Notes: a model not told the origin generated them from the letters alone. A stretch of DNA of 64,000 nt from Crenothrix polyspora (GCF_900163755.1 NZ_FUKI01000119.1:1-64000); one strand, 5' to 3'; numbered from the stretch's first letter, positions 7,431 to 16,691 are shown. A program made the numbers and translations.

Positions 7431-9565
7431 CAGCGGCTTTACCCCCTATAGAGGGAGAAAAATCCGCTCCTTGGCCAGAGTTACGTGATGATCTTGCCAT
7501 TTTTTCAGGACCGAAAAGCCACGATGGTTTGCCCACATGGACGTTACATGATCCCTTAGCGCATCGCTATTTTCGCTTAGGCTGGCTAGAGTTTGAATGC
7601 TTGCAGCGCTGGAGTATCGGCAATGCTGCCCATATTGCCGGTGCTATTTTCGAAGAAACACCTTTGGATGCCGATGCCGGTGATGTTGAACAATTTTGTC
7701 AGTTTCTGAGTAATCAGCAGTTAATTAAAGCCTCTGGTGTGGAAGCTAGCCGTAAATTTGCCAAGCAACGCCAAGCCAGCAAAACCGGATTTTGGCTGTG
7801 GCTGCTGCATAATTATTTATTCATGCGTATTCCGCTGCTGCGTATTGATTCGACCTTAAAAAGCATTGTGCCGCGTTTGGAGTGGTTTTTCCACACGCAG
7901 TTTATTGGCGTATTGCTGTTTTTTGCCTGTATTGCCGGTTATTTGGTAATGCAGCAATGGAGTCATTTTACTCACAGTTTTTTATATGTATTAACCCCAG
8001 AAGGCGTATTGGCGACGGCGTGCATGTTGTCGTTGTCCAAGGTGATTCATGAGTTTGGCCATGCGTTTGCTGCCAGTCATTTTGGTTGCCGAGTGCCGAC
8101 TATGGGGGTTGCATTATTGCTGGGTATGCCGGTGTTGTGGACAGATGTGACCGATGCCTGGCGTTTGTCTGACCGTAAACAGCGTTTAACAATTGATGCT
8201 GCCGGTATGATTGCCGAATTGACCTTGGCGGTATTTGCCACTATTTTGTGGACAATGTTGCCGGATGGGCCGTTTCGCAGTGGTATTTATTTATTGGCCA
8301 GTACCGCATGGGTGTTAACTTTGGCGGTTAATCTTAACCCGTTTATGCGCTTTGATGGTTATTATCTGTTAACCGATGGCCTGGATATAGCGAATTTACA
8401 AGACCGGTCTTTTTCATTAGCCAGGTGGCGGCTACGGGAAAGTTTGTTTGGTTTTGGTCATGCAGCCCCCGAAAATTGGTCGGCGGGGCGTTATCGTCTG
8501 TTACTGGCTTATGCTTACGGCACATGGATATATCGTTTGATACTGTTTACCGGTATCGCATGGGCGGTGTATTACTTTTTTTTCAAGGTCTTAGGGCTGG
8601 CGTTGTTTGCAGTTGAAATCGGTTGGTTTGTTATTCGTCCTATGCTAAAAGAAATGTCTGCCTGGCGCGAGCAAATCGCGGCGCATGATAAAGCTATTCG
8701 TCCACGCGTGTCTTGGCTGATACCCATTGCGGCGCTGGCGGTGCTTTTTGTGCCGTGGCAAGCGCATTTGATTGTGCCGGGCTTAGTGCATGCGCAAGCG
8801 GAATCAACGTTGTATAGTCCGCAAGCTGCACAAGTTAAAAAACTGTGGGTACAGGAGGGCGATACGGTTAAAGCGGGGCAGGTATTAATGGAATTAACCT
8901 CACCCGATCTGGATTTTAAAATTGCTACTGCACAGCGACAATGGACAGAATTATCCGATCAATTAGCTTCACAAAGTTTAGAGTTGAGTTTGGCACGGCG
9001 CAATCCTATCGATGCAGAAGCCTTGCAATCGACTTTGGCAGAATTGGAAGGTTTGCGGGCAGCGCATAAAAAATTGCTTGTAAAATCAGCTTTTACAGGA
9101 CGAATTCGGGATTTATCGGATGTATTGCGTCCTGGTGAATGGTTAGCGAAAGATGAGGTTCTAGGCGATGTGGAAACACCTGCTTCTACGGTGGTTGCCT
9201 ATGCAGAGGAGGCTGATGTTGGTCGTTTACAGGCTGATGGGGCAGGGCGTTTTTATCCTGAAGGGGGCGATTTATTGCCGTTTCCTGTGCGTATTATCAG
9301 TATTGACAAAACCGGTACTCGCCAGCTTAATGTAGAAGAACTCGCTTCAACGTACGGTGGTGCAATCGCCGTGCGCCCTGATACTGAAAGACGCTTAGTG
9401 CCAGAGCAAGGTATTTACCGCGTGTTATTGCAAGTAGAAAACAATACGGCGAGCCTACCGATGACCGTGCGCGGCAGGTTATCATTAGAAACCCAACCAG
9501 AAAGTTTGGTAGGACATATGTTACGTTCAGCGGCTGCTGTTGTTATTCGTGAGAGTGGTTGGTAG
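7415..9565 (+). CDS. M50 (site-2-protease-like) metalloprotease fused to a HlyD/lipoyl domain
   Basis: This is a 716-residue polytopic membrane protein. Residues about 25-110 resemble a PqqD-like winged-helix/RRE domain (HDPLAHRYFRLGWLEF, then FCQFLSNQQLI). Residues 160-440 carry several membrane helices with both zinc motifs of family M50 intact: HEFGH at 212-216 and NLNPFMRFDGYYLLTD at 306-321. Residues about 455-700 form a periplasmic biotinyl-lipoyl/HlyD-like adaptor region (SPQAAQVKKLWVQEGDTVKAGQVL). M50 enzymes cut peptide bonds in or near the membrane. Here the protease takes the place an ABC exporter would hold beside TolC and HlyD. It may process or gate an exported adhesin (inference). 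Confidence 0.8.
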   Translation: MDDMVAAALPPIEGEKSAPWPELRDDLAIFSGPKSHDGLPTWTLHDPLAHRYFRLGWLEFECLQRWSIGNAAHIAGAIFEETPLDADAGDVEQFCQFLSNQQLIKASGVEASRKFAKQRQASKTGFWLWLLHNYLFMRIPLLRIDSTLKSIVPRLEWFFHTQFIGVLLFFACIAGYLVMQQWSHFTHSFLYVLTPEGVLATACMLSLSKVIHEFGHAFAASHFGCRVPTMGVALLLGMPVLWTDVTDAWRLSDRKQRLTIDAAGMIAELTLAVFATILWTMLPDGPFRSGIYLLASTAWVLTLAVNLNPFMRFDGYYLLTDGLDIANLQDRSFSLARWRLRESLFGFGHAAPENWSAGRYRLLLAYAYGTWIYRLILFTGIAWAVYYFFFKVLGLALFAVEIGWFVIRPMLKEMSAWREQIAAHDKAIRPRVSWLIPIAALAVLFVPWQAHLIVPGLVHAQAESTLYSPQAAQVKKLWVQEGDTVKAGQVLMELTSPDLDFKIATAQRQWTELSDQLASQSLELSLARRNPIDAEALQSTLAELEGLRAAHKKLLVKSAFTGRIRDLSDVLRPGEWLAKDEVLGDVETPASTVVAYAEEADVGRLQADGAGRFYPEGGDLLPFPVRIISIDKTGTRQLNVEELASTYGGAIAVRPDTERRLVPEQGIYRVLLQVENNTASLPMTVRGRLSLETQPESLVGHMLRSAAAVVIRESGW

Positions 9566-9674
9566 TTTTAATAATATTGGGTGGGTAAGCTTTGTTGTAC
9601 AAATAGTAAATATTCCCACCCTCCTATAGTTACAACAATAAATGAGATAACGAGGCACGATGTTCATCAGACAT

Positions 9675-9801
9675 ACAGCGTTTTCAACTTAGAACAGTTA
9701 CAGCCACCGTTCGTGCTGAGCTTGTCGAAGCACGAACGGCACACTTCGACAAGCTCAGTGCGAACGGTTACGCTGTAACTATTGAACTGTGAAAACGCTG
9801 T
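9675..9801. repeat. 127-bp palindromic element, family B copy 1
   Basis: The element is bounded by ACAGCGTTTTC and GAAAACGCTGT. Inside lies a shorter palindrome with the core GAGCTTGTCGAAG / CTTCGACAAGCTC. Two more 127-bp copies lie at 36461-36587 (inverted) and 51297-51423. It sits in the intergenic gap between two convergent transcription units, and any short reading frame through it is not a gene. Confidence 0.85.
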
Positions 9802-9826
9802 AAGCCAAAAAAGAGGGTAAAAGCTA

Positions 9827-11020
9827 TTATTTTTTATTGGAAAAGATGATATTTTGGCATGTTGCCCTTAGTTGCTCACCAAACAATTCCCATGAAAACT
9901 TAGTCGCATAGTGCAGGCACTTCAGTTTTGATATTTCGGCGCATTGAATTAATGGATAACTTTTGTGACGCTCAAGGTAATTTAAAATAACTTTACTAAA
10001 TCCTGGGTAATCACCAGACTTTACTAACCAGCCCGAAATTTTATTTGCAACTGCGTCTGTAACACCGCCGACAGCAAACGCAGCTGTGGGTAAACCATGT
10101 GCCGCAGCCTCTACAGCCACCATGCCGAAACCCTCGACATCACCGGGTAAATCCAATACCGGAAATACCAGCAGATCACTGCACAGGTAAGCATGAGACA
10201 AGTCAACTTCAGATACCTGACCTAGCAACAAAACGTGATCTTGTACTTTTGCTTCAAGCGCAGATTGTCTGATCTTAGTGATCATACTGGTTTGTTTATT
10301 TAATGCATCGCTTGCTTCGTTACCTATAATAACCAATAAAATATCAGGAAATTGAAGTACTATCTCAGCTAAACAATGTTGAATAAATTCCGGTAAGCCT
10401 TTGCGCTGTGTTAATCGACCAACGCTTAATAAAATTATTTTATCATCACTGATGCCAAACGATTTTCTAAATATTGTAGGATCAGCGTTTAATTGATTAC
10501 TGTTTGGCAGCGTCACACCTGGGTGCAATATGGTGATTTTTTCAGAAGCAATTTTTTTTTGCTTAGCTAAAAATGCAGTATGCTTGCTATTTACCCAGAT
10601 GCCATCACAAGCACGAATGGCCGGAAGAAACAATAATTGATATATCGGATGCGGAAATAATATATCTAAGCCGTGCAAAAAACTCATTACTTTGGCATCA
10701 ACTCGCCACCCTGCTATTAGCGCCGCTATAGCGGTTACCCCGCTGCCAGCAATAATCAGATCAGGTTTTTCTTGAACAGCAAAACGATAAGCCATTATAA
10801 AAGATTTTACCAGAAATAGACCCAGTGGTTTATGTGGAAACAAAGTAACAGCGGTCTCTGCCGCTAAGTAATTTTGACAACCTTGTGGGCCTGCAATACT
10901 AATATCAAATTCTTTTGCTAGCTCTAAATAAATGTGGTAATTAAGGCGCTCCATACCACCGGTTAAAGGTGGAAAATTACGAGTAATTAATAGAATACGT
11001 TTTCGTTGTGGTATCGTCAT
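9827..11020 (-). CDS. Glycosyltransferase family 4 (GT-B fold)
   Basis: The 397-residue protein has a Rossmann-like N-terminal half (RILLITRNFPPLTGGMERLNY) and a GT4 C-terminal half with LLSVGRLTQRKGLPEF and the donor-binding E-x7-E type segment DVEGFGMVAVEAAAHGLPTAAF. GT4 enzymes transfer an activated sugar with retention of configuration, usually in polysaccharide, LPS or glycolipid synthesis. It follows a GT2 gene with a 4-bp ATGA overlap, so the two are co-transcribed. The acceptor and donor cannot be read from the sequence. Confidence 0.9.
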   Translation of the reverse strand: MTIPQRKRILLITRNFPPLTGGMERLNYHIYLELAKEFDISIAGPQGCQNYLAAETAVTLFPHKPLGLFLVKSFIMAYRFAVQEKPDLIIAGSGVTAIAALIAGWRVDAKVMSFLHGLDILFPHPIYQLLFLPAIRACDGIWVNSKHTAFLAKQKKIASEKITILHPGVTLPNSNQLNADPTIFRKSFGISDDKIILLSVGRLTQRKGLPEFIQHCLAEIVLQFPDILLVIIGNEASDALNKQTSMITKIRQSALEAKVQDHVLLLGQVSEVDLSHAYLCSDLLVFPVLDLPGDVEGFGMVAVEAAAHGLPTAAFAVGGVTDAVANKISGWLVKSGDYPGFSKVILNYLERHKSYPLIQCAEISKLKCLHYATKFSWELFGEQLRATCQNIIFSNKK

Positions 11021-11808
11021 TGCAAGGCAGTTTCAAGTAAGCCATGACTGGTTTTTTTTCGCAGATGTCTCACTAAAAAACCATGTTTTACGAAAAATAA
11101 ACAATGGCCATAGGCTCGTAAACAATAGGTTACAAATTTATAACGAAAAATTCTATTCGTGGTTGCGCTGGTAAAGTGATAATAAAATGAGCTATTAGCA
11201 TTCAAGAATTTTTGCGGTGTTTTTCCTAAAAAACAAAAGCTACGCCACATAATGTCAGGATCAGAGCCAAAGCCGGGATAAAATAACTCATCGTAACCAC
11301 CAATAGCATCAAAGAGCTTCTTGGTCATTAATTGCGAAACTGATAAGCTGACTTTTCTTGGAAAAAATAATTCATTAACCGTCGCTAACAGTTTTGTTGC
11401 TTGTAGTGTTGAAGGACTTTGGCCAAAATCATATTGTATAGAGCAAGGGTTAGTATTGTGTGGCCAAATTTCGACCAAGCTCTTCCATGCAAACTCACCT
11501 TCAGTTTCAATTAAAGGCAAAATATTAACATCCCACAAAGGTAATGCTAATTTATCATCATCCCATAACAGCAGATACTCACCCTCAGCAAGTTTAGCCA
11601 ATTCATTATAGGCTTTGCATACGCCTGTATTATAAGAAGAGCTTAAGCTCTTGTGTGATAAGCTGTTGATAAAATCTGAAGATGCCTGATTACCGCCATT
11701 GTTGTAAATTAATATTTCAAAAGCTGATTTAGTATGCTTTTCCAAATAGTTAATACAGAGTTTTAGGCATTCGGTATTATTAATTGTGGGTATTAAAATA
11801 CTGATCAT
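11017..11808 (-). CDS. Glycosyltransferase family 2
   Basis: The 263-residue product begins MISILIPTINNTECLKLCINYL, the typical GT-A start. It carries the acidic metal/nucleotide motif LLLWDDDK, the usual DxD position. The C-terminal portion holds an aromatic/basic stretch without clear membrane spans. It is the upstream partner of the overlapping GT4 gene and lies 71 bp after the DPM1-like GT2 gene. Together they look like a small surface-glycan or glycolipid modification unit. Confidence 0.85.
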   Translation of the reverse strand: MISILIPTINNTECLKLCINYLEKHTKSAFEILIYNNGGNQASSDFINSLSHKSLSSSYNTGVCKAYNELAKLAEGEYLLLWDDDKLALPLWDVNILPLIETEGEFAWKSLVEIWPHNTNPCSIQYDFGQSPSTLQATKLLATVNELFFPRKVSLSVSQLMTKKLFDAIGGYDELFYPGFGSDPDIMWRSFCFLGKTPQKFLNANSSFYYHFTSATTNRIFRYKFVTYCLRAYGHCLFFVKHGFLVRHLRKKTSHGLLETALQ

Positions 11809-11879
11809 TATATTATTCGTTATAGGTATCTATGCATTTTAAAATAGTCACTATTGACCTTACGTATTTTACATATAGA

Positions 11880-12755
11880 TTACGTCCGCCTATTATCTTC
11901 AGCAGCCTTATAATGCAAAGAGGATATTTGTTCTGACAGTATGCCAATTAAAAAAATAATTAATGAGGACAAAAACAAAACACCACCCATATTGGTAAAT
12001 CGACTGGATGTTGCATAAGTGTAGGCATAATATGATACGCCTGTTGCAAAAACAGTCGCGCTGATCGGTAGGAATAACCGCATGGGAGAAAACAAAGTCC
12101 CGATTCTTAAAATAATAATAAAAAATCGTAGGCCATCTTTTATCAGTTTAATATGGCTTTTACCGTCTCGCTGGCCTGCGCGAATCGGTATATAGGCAAC
12201 AGGAAAGCCTGAGCGAAAAAATGCCATCGTACTGGTGGTTGGATAAGAAAAACCATTCGGCAATAAATAAATAAATTTGCGAAACTTATCTGCTTTAACT
12301 GCTCGAAAACCAGACGTTAAATCCTCAATTTTATGCCCCGTCATGTAAGTGGCTAAACGGTTATAAAACGTATTGGCAAAGCGTCGTATTGCACTGGCAT
12401 GGGTACTTGGATGCCTTGCTCCCACCACCATATCGTAGCCTTGGTTTAATTTAGCAAGTAGTGTCGGTATATCTTCTGGATCATGTTGGCCGTCTGCATC
12501 CATAAAAATAATCACCTCAGCCTTGGCATTTCTTGCTCCGGATTTAACAGCGGCACCATTACCTTGGCAATACGGGTGACTAAAAACGTTTGCTCCACCC
12601 GCAAGCGCCACTTGTGCCGTGTTATCACTTGAACCGTCATTGATTACTAAAATTTCAGCGTCGGGCGCAATTAATTTAAGCCGTGGCAGCAGTATCTCTA
12701 ACGACTTAGCTTCGTTTTTGGCAGGTAAAACAATGCTTACAGCATATTTTTGCAT
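11880..12755 (-). CDS. Family 2 glycosyltransferase, dolichyl/undecaprenyl-phosphate sugar synthase type
   Basis: The 291-residue protein has a DPM1-like catalytic domain: VSIVLPAKNEAKSLEILLP at the start, VINDGSSDNT for nucleotide binding, and FMDADGQHDPED with the DxD metal site. Two transmembrane segments follow (about 227-245 and 253-272). This family transfers a sugar from a nucleotide donor to a polyprenyl phosphate on the cytoplasmic face. It is the first gene of the minus-strand glycosyltransferase unit. The sugar is not identifiable. Confidence 0.88.
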   Translation of the reverse strand: MQKYAVSIVLPAKNEAKSLEILLPRLKLIAPDAEILVINDGSSDNTAQVALAGGANVFSHPYCQGNGAAVKSGARNAKAEVIIFMDADGQHDPEDIPTLLAKLNQGYDMVVGARHPSTHASAIRRFANTFYNRLATYMTGHKIEDLTSGFRAVKADKFRKFIYLLPNGFSYPTTSTMAFFRSGFPVAYIPIRAGQRDGKSHIKLIKDGLRFFIIILRIGTLFSPMRLFLPISATVFATGVSYYAYTYATSSRFTNMGGVLFLSSLIIFLIGILSEQISSLHYKAAEDNRRT

Positions 12756-12862
12756 GATTGATTAAGAAGTTAGAAACTATTAAATCAATTATAGTAGCTG
12801 TCTAATAATTATAAAGAATATTTCTCAAAACGTGCGGGTATAACCCTAACAATAAATAACGA

Positions 12863-13258
12863 TCACTGCGCGACAGTCTCCTCAGGAAAATTCAACTCCA
12901 CCCGAATCCCCACTGGATCAACAATAAAAACCTGCGTCATCTCTGGTGCGTTGCGTTGTTCAAAGCGATATGTAATGGCATTATCGGTCAATAGTTTCAA
13001 GGTAGCATCGATGCCGCTACAGGTGAATGCAACATGATGAAAATGATTTTCACCGCTGACATCTTCCTGTGTACCGATAACCGATAAATGAATCACCGCC
13101 ACTTCATTAAAGGCTGAATACAACCAGGCACCATTGCGGGTAGAAGGTGCGCGGTAACCCGGCGTTAAGCCTAATACCTGTGCATAAAAAGCGATTTCCT
13201 GGGTGAGTTGCTCTTCGGTAAGAACAATATTGATGTGGTTAATACCTAAAACTTTCAT
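12863..13258 (-). CDS. VOC-superfamily (glyoxalase/dioxygenase fold) protein
   Basis: The 131-residue single-domain protein starts with MKVLGINHINIVLTEEQL, has HHVAFTCSGID in the middle and VFIVDPVGIRVELNF at the end. These are the paired beta-alpha-beta-beta-beta modules and metal-ligand positions (His8, His from HHVAF, Glu from VELNF) of the VOC fold. Members include glyoxalase I, fosfomycin-resistance enzymes and ring-cleavage dioxygenases. The exact reaction cannot be assigned. It stands alone between the glycosyltransferases and the peroxiredoxin on the same strand. Confidence 0.8.
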   Translation of the reverse strand: MKVLGINHINIVLTEEQLTQEIAFYAQVLGLTPGYRAPSTRNGAWLYSAFNEVAVIHLSVIGTQEDVSGENHFHHVAFTCSGIDATLKLLTDNAITYRFEQRNAPEMTQVFIVDPVGIRVELNFPEETVAQ

Positions 13259-13331
13259 AAAGACGATAACACCTGTAAACGCAACAACGATAGGCTGTAA
13301 AAACAGTAAGAATTTTTTTGACGATGATGCA

Positions 13332-13829
13332 TTATTCCGCGTTATTTTTTGTTTGTTCCGGGTTCGTCAGATTTTTTATGGCATCTAATACTGCTTGGGC
13401 ATGACCTTCATGGTTAACAGCATTATTGACATACACTAAAACACCTGTTTTATCGATGACAAAGGTAGAGCGAATGATAGCCATAAATTTTTCACCATTT
13501 TTTTCGCGTTCACGCCACACACCATAGCTTTCGCAAACCGCGCCGGAGGTGTCGGCTAGCAACTCAACTTTTAAACCGTATTTATTAATAAAATCAACGT
13601 GGCTACTGCAAGAGTCTTTGCTGACACCAATGACCACGGTGTCTAGCGCCGCAAAGTCATCGGCCAGCGCGGTAAAATCGTTGGCTTCAATCGTGCAACC
13701 TGGGGTGTCGTCTTTTGGGTAAAAATACAAAACAACGTTTTTCTCACCGGCATAATCAGCCAAGCTGATCAGTTGATTGTTTTGATTCATGGATTGAAAT
13801 AGGGGGGCGGTTTGTTGTATTTCCAACAT
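13332..13829 (-). CDS. Peroxiredoxin, BCP/PrxQ-like
   Basis: The start is set at 13829 because an AGGAG ribosome-binding site lies 6-7 bases ahead of that ATG; a longer frame exists but lacks this support. The product (165 residues) has the PrxQ signature YFYPKDDTPGCTIEANDF with the peroxidatic Cys. In classic BCP proteins a resolving Cys sits five residues later, but here that position is Asn. Another Cys occurs in DSCSSHVDF. It would reduce peroxides with thioredoxin as electron donor, or work as a 1-Cys enzyme. BCP family assignment is firm, the mechanism is inferred. Confidence 0.88.
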   Translation of the reverse strand: MLEIQQTAPLFQSMNQNNQLISLADYAGEKNVVLYFYPKDDTPGCTIEANDFTALADDFAALDTVVIGVSKDSCSSHVDFINKYGLKVELLADTSGAVCESYGVWREREKNGEKFMAIIRSTFVIDKTGVLVYVNNAVNHEGHAQAVLDAIKNLTNPEQTKNNAE

Positions 13830-14220
13830 AAGAGACTCCTGGTGATGTGTTATTTTATGTGAGCATTGATGCTGCACTGGTCGCATGCGTACAAGTCATA
13901 ATAATCAGCTGCTGGCGGAATGTCCAGTCATAGCTTGGGCTGTTTACTATTTGGTATCCCAATGTTAACACCTGCTCAATCCTGTTAGCTTGAGAAAAGC
14001 GTCCAATCTGCCTTACATTTTGCGCCAGTTTAATCAGTATTTGCTTTGTTAACCGCAATCCACCCACATCCGCCCCGTCTCAAGTTTTTCAATTGCATTA
14101 CCCACATCCAATATTTGCCGGATTACTTCAATAAATGAAGCGTGCTGCTATAGTTAAGATTCAATCCGATCACAATTTCAGCTACTGGCAATCCTCACTA
14201 ATCCAAGCCCAAGGAATTTT
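13830..14220. other. Intergenic region between divergent peroxiredoxin and BNR genes
   Basis: About 390 bases hold no convincing gene; a 70-codon minus-strand frame here has no recognisable domain or ribosome-binding site. The region must contain both divergent promoters. An AAGGAA ribosome-binding site lies just before the ATG at 14221. Confidence 0.5.
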
Positions 14221-16659
14221 ATGTTATTACGTCATGTTTTTTTTCGGATGATTACCCTATTGGCCTTCATTTTTGGTTTTTTTTCGCAAACAACTACAGC
14301 GGCTATTTCTTTAGTCACACAGCCCTGGCAATCTATTACCCCAGGCGCAGGAGGCTGGTATGGTGCTGTTGGCATAGGTCCCAGTGGACTGATCGTTGTC
14401 GCTAGCGATTTAAACGGTGCTTATATCAGCCCAACGGGTAGCACCTGGACAGCTGTGGGAGCAACGCAAGGATTGCTATCTACCCATGTTTCCGCTGTCG
14501 GTTTCCATAAAACCGATGCTGGCATTGTGCTATTAGGTACCGAAAGTGGCATTTACCGTAGTGCAAACCAAGGTACATCCTTTACCCAAGTCCAACCTAG
14601 CGGCTATATCACCAGCATTAAATTTGCACCCAGCACCCCTGCAACCATGTACGCCGTTGGACACACAGCGTATAACTCAACAACGCCTATTATTTATCAG
14701 AGTACCAACAGCGGCAGTGCATGGGTAAAAAAAGCCAGCATCGGTCTTGCCAATGCCCGTATCCAAAAACTGGTGGTACACCCAACAAAGTCTACCGAGA
14801 TTTATGCTGTCTCAGCCCCAGACCGTTTTGCTAATATCGCCTTACGCGCGGTATACCGCAGTACTGACAGCGGTCAAAACTGGTCAAAATTCGCTACAAC
14901 TTTAGGTGATGCATTTGATTTTGCAATTTCAACGGCATTTCCCTATAACATGTATTTATCGTCTACAAAAGGTGTGTATTATTCAGCTAATAGTGGTGCT
15001 GGCTGGACAAATACCGGCAAATCCCTGGAGTATGATTACTTAAACAACAACATAGGTTTTAGTCTTTGGCTAGACCCTGTAAATCCCAGCAAAATACGTC
15101 TGGTTAGTAACGCCTTATCTGTGTGGGATAACACGCGTTGGGGTGTCTGGCAGGGAACTAAAATAAGTAGCAGTAAGTTTTCTTGGGCTTTCCTGAACAA
15201 CGCCACTAATGCCAACTTCACCAAAACCAGCTGGGAAATGCCCGATTACTGGCATTACAATGTTTTAAAAATTAACAATTTATGGAGTCATTTTTATTAT
15301 ACCGGCGAAAGCCTACGCACTATGGCTATTGACCCACGCAATGCCAGTCGCATGGTTTTTGTCAACGCCCAGTGGGTATTTAACACCAGCGATGGTGGCA
15401 TTAAATTTAGCCAGTATTTTACCAATGCCAGCGGCACAGGGTGGCGTTCACGCGGTATTGAAAATGTGAATGTGCTGGATGTTGCAGCCAGTCGCTGGGC
15501 TACCGGTAACGTTATTTTTGGCGGTTATGCTGATTTAGGTTGCTGGCGCAGTCTGAACGATGGCCTGAGCTGGGAAAGCTGCAATCCCATACAGTATGCG
15601 CCCAGTAATGCACTGGCCGCCGCTACACCCTCCTTGCGCACGTTTAGGCAAAATTTACCCAGCGACGCACTGCCTGATCTACCCACACAGGCCCGCTTCG
15701 GTATTCCGCAGCTAAATCTTACGCCGTCCCGCATTCAACTGGCGGCCGATATGGCCGCTACCGGTGGCTGGAATGGCACGGGGGGTAATGCAACGACGTT
15801 TGCTATCGATCCTGTACGAAACGGCATGGTTTGGACAGCAATAGGCGATAATATTAGCCAGCAGATGACGTTAATGCGCAGCACCAATTCAGGCAGTTTT
15901 GATTCTTGGCAAAAAGCTGACACCGGCATTGCACCGGCAGATTTAAAAAATATTTATGGCCTCAGCATAGATCCCAACAGCCCTGTCACCCAGCGCACTT
16001 TATTTGTCACGGCAAACGGTGAAGTCTACCGCAGTGTTGATGATGGCCGGAACTGGGTAAAAGTATTAAGTTGCAAAGGACAAACCAATAACCTGAATTA
16101 TTGTGTGACGACGGCAGTGGATTATTTCAACAGCAAACTGGTTTATGCGGCAGGTAGCGCAGGCTTGTTTGTATCGACCGACGGTGGAAATAATTGGACT
16201 TGGGCTGATACGACACAAATGACGGTAACGAAAACCCTGCCGGATATGTTTGAAGCTTATCTCGACCGTTATTTGATTAGCCGTGTAGCAACCGATCCGT
16301 TTACGCCTAACAGGGTTTATCTTGCGGTGCTTGATACCCGTAATCCTGGGGGGCGAGGCGGTATATGGTCAAGTGACAGTGGTAACAATTGGCAGCGCCT
16401 CTATACAAATCCTTATATGCGATCTGTAGCTGCATCACCGTTTCTTAAAGATGAGTTAGTAGCAACTTCTTCGGTTGCCTTTACATCCGGTGGCTATAAT
16501 GCGCAGTCGCTGGGGGTGTTACGGTTAAATAACGGTATTTGGGAGTCGTTAAACCAGGGCTTGTCTTACAATAACGTTGCTACGGTTGCCTATGGCACAG
16601 CCAGTGGCCGCATGGTGTTGGCAAGTATGGGGCAAGGAGTGATGCGGAACTGGCGTTAG
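14221..16659 (+). CDS. Secreted BNR/Asp-box beta-propeller protein (sialidase/GH74-like fold)
   Basis: The 812-residue product starts with a signal peptide (hydrophobic stretch ending near TTTAA). It carries many Asp-box motifs of the S-x-D-x-G-x-x-W type: STDSGQNW, SLNDGLSW, SVDDGRNW, STDGGNNW, SSDSGNNW, spread over the whole length. This pattern is typical of six- to seven-bladed propellers such as sialidases, GH74 xyloglucanases and photosystem-assembly/Vps10-like proteins; two propellers would fit the length. No catalytic assignment is possible from motifs alone. It is transcribed alone and is probably extracellular or periplasmic. Confidence 0.8.
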   Translation: MLLRHVFFRMITLLAFIFGFFSQTTTAAISLVTQPWQSITPGAGGWYGAVGIGPSGLIVVASDLNGAYISPTGSTWTAVGATQGLLSTHVSAVGFHKTDAGIVLLGTESGIYRSANQGTSFTQVQPSGYITSIKFAPSTPATMYAVGHTAYNSTTPIIYQSTNSGSAWVKKASIGLANARIQKLVVHPTKSTEIYAVSAPDRFANIALRAVYRSTDSGQNWSKFATTLGDAFDFAISTAFPYNMYLSSTKGVYYSANSGAGWTNTGKSLEYDYLNNNIGFSLWLDPVNPSKIRLVSNALSVWDNTRWGVWQGTKISSSKFSWAFLNNATNANFTKTSWEMPDYWHYNVLKINNLWSHFYYTGESLRTMAIDPRNASRMVFVNAQWVFNTSDGGIKFSQYFTNASGTGWRSRGIENVNVLDVAASRWATGNVIFGGYADLGCWRSLNDGLSWESCNPIQYAPSNALAAATPSLRTFRQNLPSDALPDLPTQARFGIPQLNLTPSRIQLAADMAATGGWNGTGGNATTFAIDPVRNGMVWTAIGDNISQQMTLMRSTNSGSFDSWQKADTGIAPADLKNIYGLSIDPNSPVTQRTLFVTANGEVYRSVDDGRNWVKVLSCKGQTNNLNYCVTTAVDYFNSKLVYAAGSAGLFVSTDGGNNWTWADTTQMTVTKTLPDMFEAYLDRYLISRVATDPFTPNRVYLAVLDTRNPGGRGGIWSSDSGNNWQRLYTNPYMRSVAASPFLKDELVATSSVAFTSGGYNAQSLGVLRLNNGIWESLNQGLSYNNVATVAYGTASGRMVLASMGQGVMRNWR

Positions 16660-16673
16660 TTAGGTTTGGCTTG

Positions 16674-16691
16674 GGCAAGGATGCCCTTGCC
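16674..16691 (+). terminator. Possible hairpin terminator of the BNR gene
   Basis: GGCAAGG and CCTTGCC form a 7-bp stem with a 4-nt loop 15 bases after the stop codon. The following bases are only moderately T-rich. The rest of the gap up to 16978 shows no gene; it should hold the rlmH promoter. Confidence 0.4.

Noticed and set aside
9581-9778. A 65-codon plus-strand frame
   Set aside because: It runs through the family B palindromic element and has no domain or ribosome-binding site.
13855-14067. A 70-codon minus-strand frame upstream of the peroxiredoxin
   Set aside because: No start signal or recognisable domain; overlaps the expected promoter region.
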